Positions 30,649 through 38,717 of a stretch of 64,000 nt of DNA are shown piece by piece. The translations under genes and the position numbers were made by a program. Within the stretch, counting starts at the first letter, position 1, and the number at the start of each line of letters is the position of its first letter. This DNA is from Anaerolineae bacterium (lineage in GTDB: Bacteria; Chloroflexota; Anaerolineae; 4572-78; J111), in assembly GCA_023382535.1 (NCBI GenBank), contig JAHDWA010000007.1, forward strand, positions 62,001-126,000, written 5' to 3'. The notes beneath the pieces were generated by a model. The model was not told where the DNA came from, ran no database searches, and saw only the letters and a list, made by a program, of their open reading frames with translations.

Positions 30649-31391
30649 CTCCGCTCAAAGTAGTAGGCGTAGATTTTGACCCCCGTTTGCAGGAAGTCGC
30701 CCGGCAGGGGTCCATTGCGCCCGGTGTAGGCAACGCCGATTTCGTCCAGGTACGCTTCGAGTGAGGGCGGCAACTCCATAAAATTATGCAGGGCAAAGAA
30801 GATGGCCCGCCCGCCCTCGCGCAGCGACCGCGCCGCCAACTCCAAAAAGAGGTGGTCTGTCTTGGTCGCGTGCCAGAGCTTGCCCGATGCGGGGTCGGGT
30901 TTCAGGTGGGCGCCGCCGCCAAAGGGCGGATTGCAAACCACCAGGTCAAAGCCGTTGGTCAGGTAGTCCACCGTGTCAAAGACATTGCGGTTGTACCAGG
31001 AAACCCACGGAAAGAGCTTGCTGCCAATGCGGTAAGCCAGTGGCTCGATTTCATAGGCGGTCATAAAACTGAACGGCTTGCCACCGTTCAGGGCGTAGAT
31101 CAGGTGACCGATGCCAGCGCACAAGTCGAGGACTTCCAATTCCCGTGAACCACCGGGAGTCGTCTCTCCTTCCAGCAGGTGGGCAAGTTCCTGCTGGGCA
31201 GCCGGCAGTGGGGTAAAGAACTGCTCCCACATGTCCGCCTGGGGCGGGGTGTAGGTTTGCAGGACAAAGCCCGGCTTGAGGTCGGGAACGCGGGGGAACC
31301 GCTGCTCGGGGTACTCCCGGTAGGGCTTACCCTCCAGCCAGGCCATGATGCGGTCGTTGGTTTTGTGTTGGTCTTTAGCCAAAGTTTTCAA
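30645..31391 (-). CDS. Solitary N6-adenine-type DNA methyltransferase (NPPF)
   Basis: 248 residues. SAM motif I LDLCAGIGHL (88-97) and catalytic NPPF (154-157) followed by GGGAH mark a gamma-like N6-adenine or related methyltransferase. AYEIEPLAYRIG is motif II. No specificity or nuclease partner is beside it, so it is probably an orphan enzyme that protects phage DNA from host restriction. A copy of the palindromic repeat (31142-31164) encodes TTPGGSRE just ahead of motif I without breaking the frame. Confidence 0.8.
   Translation of the reverse strand: MKTLAKDQHKTNDRIMAWLEGKPYREYPEQRFPRVPDLKPGFVLQTYTPPQADMWEQFFTPLPAAQQELAHLLEGETTPGGSRELEVLDLCAGIGHLIYALNGGKPFSFMTAYEIEPLAYRIGSKLFPWVSWYNRNVFDTVDYLTNGFDLVVCNPPFGGGAHLKPDPASGKLWHATKTDHLFLELAARSLREGGRAIFFALHNFMELPPSLEAYLDEIGVAYTGRNGPLPGDFLQTGVKIYAYYFERR
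31142..31164. repeat. Single copy of the CCCGTGAA-n3-CCGGG repeat
   Basis: CCCGTGAACCACCGGGAGTCGTC, one diverged unit of the 3401-3471 repeat, in the same orientation. It lies in frame within the methyltransferase gene, between the N-terminal segment and SAM motif I. Confidence 0.7.
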
Positions 31392-31405
31392 GATAAGTCT
31401 CCTTT

Positions 31406-31906
31406 CTATGGAGCGTTCCTTACAGACGTTACTTCTCCGCCTGAACCGTTAGGGTAAAAGTAGGGAGCGTTTTCTTCCCAAACCCGGTCGAGTTGGTGTT
31501 CCTGAATTAGCTCGACCCGCTTTGCCGCCGGTAGTTCGATGGCATAAGCCTGGCATTGGCGAACCTGAACCTTCCCGCAGGCCAGCAATTCCTCAATTAG
31601 TTTGTAGACACGGTCAGGCGGGTTAATTTTGAGGGCCTGAAACAGAACGCCGCCGTTAGGGTGCAGGCAGCCAGAATACATATAACCATGTTCGATGTAC
31701 CGGGCTATCATGATTTCATACAGGCGGGCAGCCAGAGGAGACAGGGTCGGATAGTTTTGCGACGCCTCTTTGCAGGCGTCGCAGACCTTCGTGACCTTAA
31801 AGCCCCGGTAGTGTGAGCCGAGCAGGGTGTAGGTTCTGGTTCCTTGCTCCATCTGCTGTTCAGCCCAGGTCGCGTGATTGGTTTTACAGTGTTGACATTT
31901 AGCCAT
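31406..31906 (-). CDS. Zinc-ribbon protein with helical C-terminal domain
   Basis: 166 residues. CxxC pairs at C4/C7 (CQHC) and near 42-45 (CDAC) form a zinc ribbon. The rest is helical with a possible winged helix (LFQALKINPPDRVYKLIEEL, GKVQVRQCQAYAIEL). Nucleic-acid binding is plausible. Overlaps the next gene by 8 bp. Specific role unknown. Confidence 0.62.
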   Translation of the reverse strand: MAKCQHCKTNHATWAEQQMEQGTRTYTLLGSHYRGFKVTKVCDACKEASQNYPTLSPLAARLYEIMIARYIEHGYMYSGCLHPNGGVLFQALKINPPDRVYKLIEELLACGKVQVRQCQAYAIELPAAKRVELIQEHQLDRVWEENAPYFYPNGSGGEVTSVRNAP

Positions 31907-32414
31907 CGCTCACCCCTGTCGCCACCGGCCGGAAGACATAAAACTCGTCTTTGGACGACCACCAGCCCGCCTGGGGAAGAGTGGTAAAGTTGACATCCGT
32001 ATTGTTGGGCTGTGAGAGAACCAGGTTGAAGCCGTAAGGCCCATTATTGTCCTGGGCCGGCGGAGTAAAACGCTTGATGCTCGTCAGTCGCCCCAGGTAC
32101 CAGCCATAGCCGCCGCCGTTGATGTAGAGCACGGCATCGCCCACCTTAAGCTGCTGATCGAGGGCGGCATTGTCGAGCCGCTGGCCGGTCCCGGCGATAT
32201 GGCGCAGGGCTGATTCCTTGGCGTCCAGTTGAGCTATGAATTGCTCGTAGTTGTTGCCGCCCGATAGAGCGAAGCCCATGACCTCTATCAGCCCGCCGTG
32301 CCGGACCCCCTTGCATAGGGTAAAGAGGGCGGTCAAGGCCTCGTCCGAAATAGACGAGGCCCGGCCGGCCGGAGAATTAGTAACGAGACTTGAGATGTTT
32401 TTCGTAGTAGGCAT
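31899..32414 (-). CDS. Hypothetical protein with SH3-like segment
   Basis: 171 residues. A polar N-terminus and helices (EALTALFTLCKGVRHGGLIE) precede LKVGDAVLYINGGGYGWYLG, then RLTSIKRF and YGFNLVLS, a barrel-like G-D-x-V pattern. Overlaps the DUF3560 gene by 38 bp. Family unknown. Confidence 0.58.
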   Translation of the reverse strand: MPTTKNISSLVTNSPAGRASSISDEALTALFTLCKGVRHGGLIEVMGFALSGGNNYEQFIAQLDAKESALRHIAGTGQRLDNAALDQQLKVGDAVLYINGGGYGWYLGRLTSIKRFTPPAQDNNGPYGFNLVLSQPNNTDVNFTTLPQAGWWSSKDEFYVFRPVATGVSDG

Positions 32415-33666
32415 TGATCAGTTCCTCCTGCTGCGCTTGCCATTCGGCGACCGCCAGGGCCGCCACAATTTGTTCCTTTTCAATCTTATCCTCGCGCCCC
32501 TCGTCGGCGGGCTGGCGCTTGACCAGAATCGTCACCGTCTTGGGATTGACCCGGATCACTTCGGCCCAGCGTAACTTGTCACGGGAATACCCCCAACTCC
32601 AATACTGGACCCCGCCGCCCCGGACGATTTGCGGCCCGCCCTCTTTGATTTTGGGCTTGTGCCGCTCGGTGTAACCGCGCAGGAGCGCCTGGCCGTAAGC
32701 GTAGCTGCCGTGCTTCTCGTACTCGGCCTTGCTCAAGACCTTGGTTAGCTGGTGCTTGGGGATGGTGCGGGTAAAGACTGAGGTGTAGTACGGGTTGCCC
32801 TCGGCATCCTTGGCCACGGTGTCATTGTGGGTATCAGGCACAGTCACGGTCTTACCGTTGACCTTCATGATCGGGATAAAGTCACGGTGGCTGCACCAGC
32901 AAATCACCGCGCCGCCTTCCTCCAGTTGAACCTCATTTTTGTCAGCCGGGATACCGCCCGATTTCTCATACAACTCGCGCTGGTAAGCAATGACCGCCTC
33001 CAGGTGAGCAATCCACCGCTGGGCGTGGACGATGGCCCGCTGGCGGCGCTGCTCTGCCTCTTCGCTTTTGCCCCGGCGAAGTTCCCACTGGTCCACATCC
33101 TGAGCTGCCGCCAGGGTGCGTTGGTGGCCGCGCAGGTCGGTTTCGTACCGCTCGATGCGCCGGTAGATGACATCGGGACGTTCCTTGAAGGCCGCATGCT
33201 TCTCGGCCCGCTCGGTCCGCCAGGCCCAATAGCCGGCCCGGTCCTGCTCCTCAATGGCCTTACGTTGGGCGCTGTCCATTTCCTTTTGCAGTTTGCGGGC
33301 ATGTTTTTCGGAATGATGGCCGACCAGGATTGGCTGGCCCATCGGCGGACCATGCTCGATGAGATAGTCCAGCCGCTCCTGATGCGAGTTGGCCCTCGCC
33401 TCAGCATTGTCGCTGTACTTGGTGAACCGCTCCATGCGGTAGACCAGCCCGCAATCGTCATCAACGATGTGGGCAATCTCATCAACGTACTGCAAAACCA
33501 TGTCCTCGCGCATAGGGGACCAGACCCCGGCCAGGCACTTGCTGCCGCGCCACCAGGACATCCCCTGCTTGCGGAACGCCTCGAACTCCTCTTCGGGCAG
33601 GCGGTAGCCGGGGTAGAATTTGAGTTTGTCGTCATGCAGATTGTATTCTGCGAAGGGTTGTGTCAC
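32377..33666 (-). CDS. DUF3560-type protein with N-terminal substrate/DNA-binding-like module
   Basis: 429 residues; start GTG at 33666 behind AAAAGGAG. The N-terminus (KFYPGYRLPEEEFEAFRKQG, LAGVWSPMRED) is the Y-P-G-x-R-L-P...W-x-P-x-R-E module. GQPILVGHHSEKHARKLQKE (about 110-130) and the following A-x-x-K/R-A-x-Y-W helix are the DUF3560 signature, common on plasmids and in anti-restriction regions. A coiled coil and a C-terminal beta part (YYTSVFTRTIPKHQLTKVL) complete it. Biochemistry of the family is not known to me. Confidence 0.78.
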   Translation of the reverse strand: MTQPFAEYNLHDDKLKFYPGYRLPEEEFEAFRKQGMSWWRGSKCLAGVWSPMREDMVLQYVDEIAHIVDDDCGLVYRMERFTKYSDNAEARANSHQERLDYLIEHGPPMGQPILVGHHSEKHARKLQKEMDSAQRKAIEEQDRAGYWAWRTERAEKHAAFKERPDVIYRRIERYETDLRGHQRTLAAAQDVDQWELRRGKSEEAEQRRQRAIVHAQRWIAHLEAVIAYQRELYEKSGGIPADKNEVQLEEGGAVICWCSHRDFIPIMKVNGKTVTVPDTHNDTVAKDAEGNPYYTSVFTRTIPKHQLTKVLSKAEYEKHGSYAYGQALLRGYTERHKPKIKEGGPQIVRGGGVQYWSWGYSRDKLRWAEVIRVNPKTVTILVKRQPADEGREDKIEKEQIVAALAVAEWQAQQEELINAYYEKHLKSRY

Positions 33667-33671
33667 GTCTT

Positions 33672-33740
33672 TTAGCTCCTTTTCTCTGTTTGATTTTTAC
33701 TGTTCGGTTTCTGGGGATTCCTGTGGTTCGGGCGTATCAC
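33672..33740 (-). other. Strong Shine-Dalgarno with a 22-codon micro-frame
   Basis: Right after the TAG of the upstream gene comes AAAGGAGGTGATA (33735-33749), almost the full complement of the 16S rRNA 3' end. No ATG follows at a proper distance. A frame from the embedded GTG (or the next codon, ATA) runs RPNHRNPQKPNSKNQTEKRS and ends inside the SD of the DUF3560 gene. It may be a tiny leader peptide or a relic. Confidence 0.3.
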
Positions 33741-33747
33741 CTCCTTT

Positions 33748-34101
33748 CTAGCCCCGCTCCACGATTTCTCTCAATTCGTGATACCGTTCGGGGGTCAGCC
33801 CCAGTCGGATCACCTGGGAAAGAATCTGGTGCTTTTCGCGGTGGGCCTCCATAACTTCCCGGTAGCTCTGCCCCCAGAACTCCAGACTGCCGATGCGGGT
33901 CTGGGCTGCAACCAGTTCGGTTCGGGCCAAGCACAAATCGGCTTCGAGCAGCTTAACTTTTTCCTGGGCCGCTCGTAGCTCCTCCCGGAGTTTCTCAAGC
34001 TCTTCGGCCTGGCGGTCAACTTGCTGCTCCAGGGTCTGCATGGTGCGCTCGTAGTTCCGAGCCGCGATACCTTCTTCGCGTTTCATGGTCGCGTAATCCA
34101 T
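33748..34101 (-). CDS. Coiled-coil protein
   Basis: 117 residues from the ATG at 34101 (SD GGGGGATTGAA); an in-frame ATG at 34155 is possible but has a poorly spaced SD. Almost the whole chain is heptad-like (LEQQVDRQAEELEKLREELR, AQEKVKLLEADLCLARTELV), so it should dimerise. The end (LGLTPERYHELREIVERG) is a separate helix. Role unknown. Confidence 0.65.
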   Translation of the reverse strand: MDYATMKREEGIAARNYERTMQTLEQQVDRQAEELEKLREELRAAQEKVKLLEADLCLARTELVAAQTRIGSLEFWGQSYREVMEAHREKHQILSQVIRLGLTPERYHELREIVERG

Positions 34102-34158
34102 TTCAATCCCCCTTCTGATGGCGACAGAGCCACGATTGTAGGCGGCGACTCCCATTGG

Positions 34159-34428
34159 TCACACAACTCCTTTCGGGTCGGATAAAATGGGGCCTTCGGC
34201 CATCAGCCCTTCTACATAAGCGGTCAATCCGATCTTATCACCGCTTAAAGCCAGGATAATGATTTTGGCCGAGGCCGGGGTGTAATCGAGCAGCCGGCAG
34301 GCTTCTGCCGCCGCGTCTTCAAGAGAACACTGGTGCAGGTCACCGATGAGCTTGGTCAGCCAAAACAGGGTACGCAAGGACTCATCGAGCTGCTTGAGGG
34401 GATCTATCCGTCGCAAAGGATGATTCAC
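34159..34428 (-). CDS. Small helical protein, first gene of the 34.5-kb operon
   Basis: 89 residues; GTG start at 34428 behind a perfect AAGGAGG. Helical (LDESLRTLFWLTKLIGDLHQ, LEDAAAEACRLLDYTPASAK, KIIILALSG). It follows the regulated promoter at 34466-34494 but, unlike four of the other operon-first genes, has no VPT domain. Unrecognised. Confidence 0.65.
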   Translation of the reverse strand: MNHPLRRIDPLKQLDESLRTLFWLTKLIGDLHQCSLEDAAAEACRLLDYTPASAKIIILALSGDKIGLTAYVEGLMAEGPILSDPKGVV

Positions 34429-34465
34429 CGTTAAACCTCCTTGGGGGTGAAAATTTGTTTCTTTT

Positions 34466-34494
34466 ATGATACCACAAATATATATCTATGGCAA
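34466..34494 (-). promoter_or_regulatory. Promoter with a single AGATATATATTT operator
   Basis: Minus strand TTGCCA (34489-34494), 17-bp spacer, TATCAT (34466-34471), with AGATATATATTT (34476-34487) in the spacer, exactly as at the other five sites. There is no second operator. The element overlaps the stop codon of the nucleotidyltransferase gene, so it fires from inside the previous operon. It serves the genes from 34428 to 29.6 kb. Confidence 0.78.
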
Positions 34495-34836
34495 GCTATC
34501 GGACGGCGTTACTTTGCTTTGCGCGATCTCAATCGCCTCAGCCAGTCGAACCTCACCGGGGTAGAAGAACTGAAAATCCACCCGCCGCCCGTTCCATTCC
34601 GGCATTTCGCGGTTGGAGCGGTAGTGATGATGAAAGGCCTCCGTGTAGTGCAGGCTGTCCTTACCCTTGACCGGCACGATGACCAGGGCCACATCCATAT
34701 CGCTGTCCGGCCTGGCCTTTCCGGTGGCCTGTGAGCCAATCAGGTAGGCGGCCAGAATGGGCCGGCGCACCCGCATGGGTCCCCAGCGGAGGTGGTGGCG
34801 GATAAAGGGCCAGGTGGGAAAGTTTGGCTCAGGCAT
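34486..34836 (-). CDS. Minimal nucleotidyltransferase (MNT type)
   Basis: 116 residues. GSQATG (34-39) with D46-x-D48 (RPDSDMDVALV), and the third metal ligand Asp87 in RRVDFQFF, give a complete Pol-beta-type nucleotidyltransferase site. Usual MNT proteins pair with a HEPN toxin and act by AMPylation; none is next to it. It overlaps the Dam gene by 8 bp, so the two are made together. Substrate unknown. Confidence 0.78.
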   Translation of the reverse strand: MPEPNFPTWPFIRHHLRWGPMRVRRPILAAYLIGSQATGKARPDSDMDVALVIVPVKGKDSLHYTEAFHHHYRSNREMPEWNGRRVDFQFFYPGEVRLAEAIEIAQSKVTPSDSLP

Positions 34837-35758
34837 AGCTGGTCAGGAGCATCTCTTTGACCGGGCCACGCCCGGCCACCGTGACGCTGATGTTGCGCTG
34901 GGCAGTGACTGTGTGCTTGGTGAAGCGCCTGCCATACAGCTTTTCAACCACGCCGTCGCCCGGATCGCTGTTGCTGGCCATGACTTTGGCCCTGGCGCGA
35001 ATACAGGATTTGGCGAAATCGGCCAGCCGTTCGTGGTCGCGCGGGCCAAAGTTACCCGCCGTATAGCTGGTAAAGTTGGCGGACTTGCTCAGGGGGCGGT
35101 AGGGCGGGTCGAGATAGCCCCAGGTAGAATCCCCGCGCAGCCAGGGCCTGACAGTCATAAAGTCGCCGCGCAGCAGTTCGGCCCGCTGCAAGGCCAGGTG
35201 CGCCGCTCGCAGCAGGGGCGGATTGCAGATAGCCGGGCTTTTGTAGTCGCCAAAGGCGACGTTGAACTGGCCGTAGCCATTGACCCGGTACAGCCCGTTG
35301 AAACAGGTCCGGTTGAGAAAGAGCAGGCAGGCCGCGTGCTCGACCGGCGAGGCGGGCCGGGCGTTATAGGTGTCTCTTACCCGATAAAACATCTGCCGCC
35401 GCTCGGCTTCGGTCAGGGGCAGGTAATGGGCCTGCATCTGCCCCAGGTGCTCAATCAAGACTTCCACGTCCTGCTGCACCGTGCGGTACATCCCCATCAG
35501 GTCCGGGTTGACATCGCTCAGGACAAAGGATTCAACGAGGCCCAGCCCGGCCAGGTGGAAGAAGAGCGCGCCGCCGCCCAGGAAGGGTTCGACGTAGCGC
35601 CGGATCCCGCCCTGATGCAGTTCCGCCGGTGCGTAGCGCATGAGTTGGCTAACGACGCCACCTTTACCGCCGGGCCACTTGATAATGGGGGCAGGTCGGG
35701 CCGCTGCTTCGGCCAGCCCGACCAACCCCAGATTGAGTTGGAGGTTCAGGTTGCTCAT
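34829..35758 (-). CDS. dam: Dam-type N6-adenine DNA methyltransferase (D12 class)
   Basis: 309 residues. KWPGGKGG (27-34) and FLGGGA (59-64) form the SAM site; DPPY (217-220) is the catalytic motif. LNRTCFNGLYRVN (about 148-160) is the conserved D12-class segment. Size and order fit Dam/DpnM enzymes, typically GATC-specific, although the target cannot be read from sequence. No restriction enzyme is adjacent. It should mark phage DNA, for protection or for timing of packaging or transcription. Confidence 0.92.
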   Translation of the reverse strand: MSNLNLQLNLGLVGLAEAAARPAPIIKWPGGKGGVVSQLMRYAPAELHQGGIRRYVEPFLGGGALFFHLAGLGLVESFVLSDVNPDLMGMYRTVQQDVEVLIEHLGQMQAHYLPLTEAERRQMFYRVRDTYNARPASPVEHAACLLFLNRTCFNGLYRVNGYGQFNVAFGDYKSPAICNPPLLRAAHLALQRAELLRGDFMTVRPWLRGDSTWGYLDPPYRPLSKSANFTSYTAGNFGPRDHERLADFAKSCIRARAKVMASNSDPGDGVVEKLYGRRFTKHTVTAQRNISVTVAGRGPVKEMLLTSYA

Positions 35759-35934
35759 TTCGATTTATCCCCAATAGATAGGTTGATAACAACCTGACGA
35801 TGTGGCGGAATCATTTCTTTGGTAGATGTTTTTATTTGGCAAATTAAGCGATGGGCCGAGCAATTTGTACCGACCTCCCAAATTGCTCCATCACCTTGGA
35901 TTACGGTGTAGCGGTAAACGAAACCTGATAGCAT
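35755..35934 (-). CDS. Small beta-rich protein
   Basis: 59 residues from the ATG at 35934, in a TGATG junction with the gene before. FVYRYTVIQGDGAIWEVG and QVVINLSIGD look like strands of a small barrel. It ends in an ATGA overlap with dam. Unrecognised. Confidence 0.5.
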   Translation of the reverse strand: MLSGFVYRYTVIQGDGAIWEVGTNCSAHRLICQIKTSTKEMIPPHRQVVINLSIGDKSK

Positions 35935-36680
35935 CAGTCGTTGCCCCACGTCTCGCCAGGAGACAGGAAGCAGATGTCAATGGCGAAACATTGACCGCCT
36001 TCTGATTCCAGTCGCCGTATATCGTCCATTGTCTGGACGGTGTGCTGAAAGTAATCGTCCTTGATCCAGGCTATGGCCTGCGCTTCGGCCTCTTCTTCGG
36101 TGTTAAACAGGCCGACTTTCAGACCATCGGTTTCAGTGCGGTAGGTCAAGACTACCAGGCAGGGTGGCCGCTCGTTTGCTTCGACCGCTTCGGCCGGGAT
36201 GAACGGATAAAACTCCTGGGCCGACATCAAACCCAGACGGGTAACCAGGTGGGCTTGCACCGATTCGCGTACCTGTGCAATGGCCTCGATGTTGTGCTCG
36301 ACAAGCGCCCCCTCCGGGACGAGGGCTTCAAACAGGGTGTGAATAATGTTATCCACAAAATCCTGACGCTTAATTTCCTCTCCGGTCAATTGCTCCTCCC
36401 CTTCTTCGGATAGACCTACAGAGGCCGAATCGAGCAGGCCGATAGCCTGGCGGCCCGCCTCGGTGATGCGGTAATTAGTCCGCCAGTGAGGGCGGTTGGG
36501 GGTATCCGGCTCGCCCTCAATCCAACCCTTATTCTTCAAGATGAGTTTGACCGCGAAGGGGACCCGCCGCCCCGACCCCTCCAGCCAGGCTGTGGTCTGC
36601 CGGTTAGCAGAAAATAGGCGTCGCCCCTCGGCCATTTCTTGCAGGACTGCGTGTTGAAATTTGGTAGGTTTTTGCTCCAT
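35934..36680 (-). CDS. Winged-helix protein with C-terminal alpha/beta domain
   Basis: 248 residues from the ATG at 36680 (SD AAAAGGAG). Residues 1-85 read as a winged helix: FQHAVLQEMAEGRRLFSANR, VPFAVKLILKNKGWIEGE, TNYRITEAGRQAIGLL. The C-terminal domain (CLVVLTYRTETDGLKVGLFN, AEAQAIAWIKDDYFQ) is alpha/beta and unrecognised. A DNA-binding regulator is possible. Confidence 0.62.
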   Translation of the reverse strand: MEQKPTKFQHAVLQEMAEGRRLFSANRQTTAWLEGSGRRVPFAVKLILKNKGWIEGEPDTPNRPHWRTNYRITEAGRQAIGLLDSASVGLSEEGEEQLTGEEIKRQDFVDNIIHTLFEALVPEGALVEHNIEAIAQVRESVQAHLVTRLGLMSAQEFYPFIPAEAVEANERPPCLVVLTYRTETDGLKVGLFNTEEEAEAQAIAWIKDDYFQHTVQTMDDIRRLESEGGQCFAIDICFLSPGETWGND

Positions 36681-36729
36681 TTTTACTCCTTTTATGCTTC
36701 CGACAACAAGGATAATATGAACCGTAATC

Positions 36730-37260
36730 TTAGGCGCTGACAATGAACCGCTGAAGGTTCCAATCAAAGCGGATTTTGAACGCGCCGTAGTCGTACTCTG
36801 GCTGCTCCCCGGTTACAATCCCCAGGAGGCGACAGAGGGCATTGGTGGCATGCTCGTCCCAGATGACGAAGTAGCCAGGCCGGGTCTCCATCTCCTTGCC
36901 CCTGAACGCGGCCAGCACTTTCCGCCGCAGCCAGTCGGGGAGATACGGCGTGGAGCTTTTCTGGGCGTAGTCGGCCATGCGCCGCTCCTGGGCCGTTGAC
37001 TCAAACATCGGGTGCCAGCTTTTTAGCCCGTAGCGGGCCTGGACCGCGTAGTCGCCGAGGCTGCGCTTGAGGTTCTCCAGCTTCTTCCAGGTCATCAGCC
37101 GGGCCGAGTTGTCGTGGAAGATAAACCCGTAATCGGCGACGTGGACAATGAACTTCTCGTCCTCCACATCTACCGTCAGGATTGCGCCTGGGTTGCCTCG
37201 CTTCTGGAACTGGCCCACACCATCAATTTCGTCAATCCGGTCAATCACTTTGGGTTCCAT
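36730..37260 (-). CDS. Hypothetical protein
   Basis: 176 residues. A beta start (AILTVDVEDEKFIVHVADYG), helices with a basic surface (LRRKVLAAFRGKE), then YFVIWDEHATNALCRLLGIV. Overlaps the next gene upstream by 20 bp. The 49-bp gap to the winged-helix gene holds only an SD. Unrecognised. Confidence 0.6.
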   Translation of the reverse strand: MEPKVIDRIDEIDGVGQFQKRGNPGAILTVDVEDEKFIVHVADYGFIFHDNSARLMTWKKLENLKRSLGDYAVQARYGLKSWHPMFESTAQERRMADYAQKSSTPYLPDWLRRKVLAAFRGKEMETRPGYFVIWDEHATNALCRLLGIVTGEQPEYDYGAFKIRFDWNLQRFIVSA

Positions 37261-37534
37261 TGTTTCCTCGTTTCTGATACTGCTCCGGGCGCAACCTGGC
37301 CGCCTCGACTACCTCCGCCGCAGTGATGGCTTCTCGCGGCCCGGTCGCGTCCCGGCTGCCGGACACCTTGAGATGCTCGTGCCCTTTGAGCAGGACCGCC
37401 GGCGAAGAGCGGTCCAGGCGCTGGCGAACGGCATGTTCGGCCAGGACAGCGCCGTTTTCGGTTTCCTCGTCAAACTCCAGGGCAACCTCGTAAAGCGCCA
37501 CCGCTTCGACCACAAAAATCTTTCGCTCCTTCAT
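37241..37534 (-). CDS. Small hypothetical protein
   Basis: 97 residues, starting with a beta strand (KIFVVEAVALYEVALEFDEE) and continuing as a helix (AVLAEHAVRQRLD), then a basic tail. Three bases separate it from the upstream gene. Unrecognised. Confidence 0.58.
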   Translation of the reverse strand: MKERKIFVVEAVALYEVALEFDEETENGAVLAEHAVRQRLDRSSPAVLLKGHEHLKVSGSRDATGPREAITAAEVVEAARLRPEQYQKRGNNGTQSD

Positions 37535-37537
37535 CTC

Positions 37538-38044
37538 CTACTCCTTGGGAGTGCAGATAACCAGGTTGACCGGCTCCTGGCAGCTCGCGCAGACCGGCAT
37601 ATTGAACAGGGGAAAGTAAACCGGTCCGCCGCAGGCGTCGGCGCACAGGGAACCGTTGACGAGATCCAGCACAGGCTCGTCGGCTTGAAATAGCGAGACG
37701 AGATGGCCCAGGACCGAGGCTTCGCTCTCGCCGGTAATTCGCCCATCTGCGTAAGCCTCGTCTACCAGGCTCTCGAGCCGCTTGGCCATGTCCGCCACAT
37801 TCTCGCCGTTCAGGTTGTAGGTCACCCGCACCAGCATGGCCAGGGTAGCCAGCGACTCCTGGGTCGGGATTTCCCCGTGGACCAACGCCCGGTCAAGCAG
37901 CCCGGCGCTTTCAGGCTTGACCGAAACCTGGACAAAGCCATTGGGCAGCGGAGTCATTTCAAACCAGATGGATTCCCTGACCAGGACAGCCGCCAGGTCG
38001 CCTACACCAAACTCTTCATGAACGACAACACTGTATTTTTTCAT
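37538..38044 (-). CDS. Hypothetical protein with C-terminal cysteine pairs
   Basis: 168 residues (SD GGAGG). Strand-rich N-terminus (KYSVVVHEEFGVGDLAAVLV, FVQVSVKPES), helical middle, then C-A-D-A-C and C-A-S-C near the end, able to bind zinc. Unrecognised. Confidence 0.6.
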   Translation of the reverse strand: MKKYSVVVHEEFGVGDLAAVLVRESIWFEMTPLPNGFVQVSVKPESAGLLDRALVHGEIPTQESLATLAMLVRVTYNLNGENVADMAKRLESLVDEAYADGRITGESEASVLGHLVSLFQADEPVLDLVNGSLCADACGGPVYFPLFNMPVCASCQEPVNLVICTPKE

Positions 38045-38054
38045 GATTTCCTCC

Positions 38055-38717
38055 TTAAATAACGTCCTGCATTTTTAAGTTGCGTTTGGGCGGCAGCCCC
38101 AGGCCGTACTCTTTCAGAATCGCCTCCAGTTGGGCCAGGTTGATAGCGGCCTCGTGCGGCAGCCAACCGCCGAACAGCCCGCGGCCGGGCCGCGAGATAT
38201 TGATTTTTATTTCGCCGCCAGGCAGGGGGAGTGTTGTTTTTGTAGTCCAGCCCGCCTCGGTCAGGTCCGCCATCAATTGACCCGGCTGATTATCTTGAGG
38301 GCAAACAAAGACCAGAATCCAGGTGTCGTAAGGAGCTTTGGCGACCAGTTCCATTTCCTTAATCACCAGGAGCTTCTCCCGTGAACTGCCGGGACTCGTG
38401 TCCCCCGCCTGGACCCGATCAATGAAATATTGGGCCGCTTCGATAATCTCCTGGGCGCACCCAACCAGGAAATCGTCGGCTTCCTGGCCCTCGCCGTTGG
38501 AAGCGATGGTCCGCAGGATGTCGGCCACGCCCATTGTTTCGCTACTGCCCGAATCTTCCATTTCGTTCAGAATCGCGGCAACGAGCGAACTGACGCCGTC
38601 TTCAGCATTGGCGAAACGACCGCCTTCGTCCTCATACTCCCCATCAAATTCAGGATGCTCTTCGGGCCGTTCGGGATGAAGCTCCTGTTCTCCATCCGGC
38701 CCACACGTGACAATCAT
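38055..38717 (-). CDS. Acidic protein carrying one in-frame palindromic repeat
   Basis: 220 residues. An acidic N-terminal third (RPEEHPEFDGEYEDEGG), a helical middle, and a beta/alpha end (TWILVFVCPQDN, KINISRPGRGLFGGW). TSPGSSRE near residue 108 is encoded by a dispersed repeat (38378-38400). It lies between two helices, where an insertion would be tolerated. Unrecognised. Confidence 0.6.
   Translation of the reverse strand: MIVTCGPDGEQELHPERPEEHPEFDGEYEDEGGRFANAEDGVSSLVAAILNEMEDSGSSETMGVADILRTIASNGEGQEADDFLVGCAQEIIEAAQYFIDRVQAGDTSPGSSREKLLVIKEMELVAKAPYDTWILVFVCPQDNQPGQLMADLTEAGWTTKTTLPLPGGEIKINISRPGRGLFGGWLPHEAAINLAQLEAILKEYGLGLPPKRNLKMQDVI
38378..38400. repeat. Single copy of the CCCGTGAA-n3-CCGGG repeat
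   Basis: CCCGTGAACTGCCGGGACTCGTG, closest to the units at 3401-3471 and in the same orientation, inside the 38055-38717 gene and in frame. Confidence 0.75.

Noticed and set aside
34757..35797. Long plus-strand open frame of 346 codons
   Set aside because: Antisense to the Dam methyltransferase, whose motifs are complete; a shadow.
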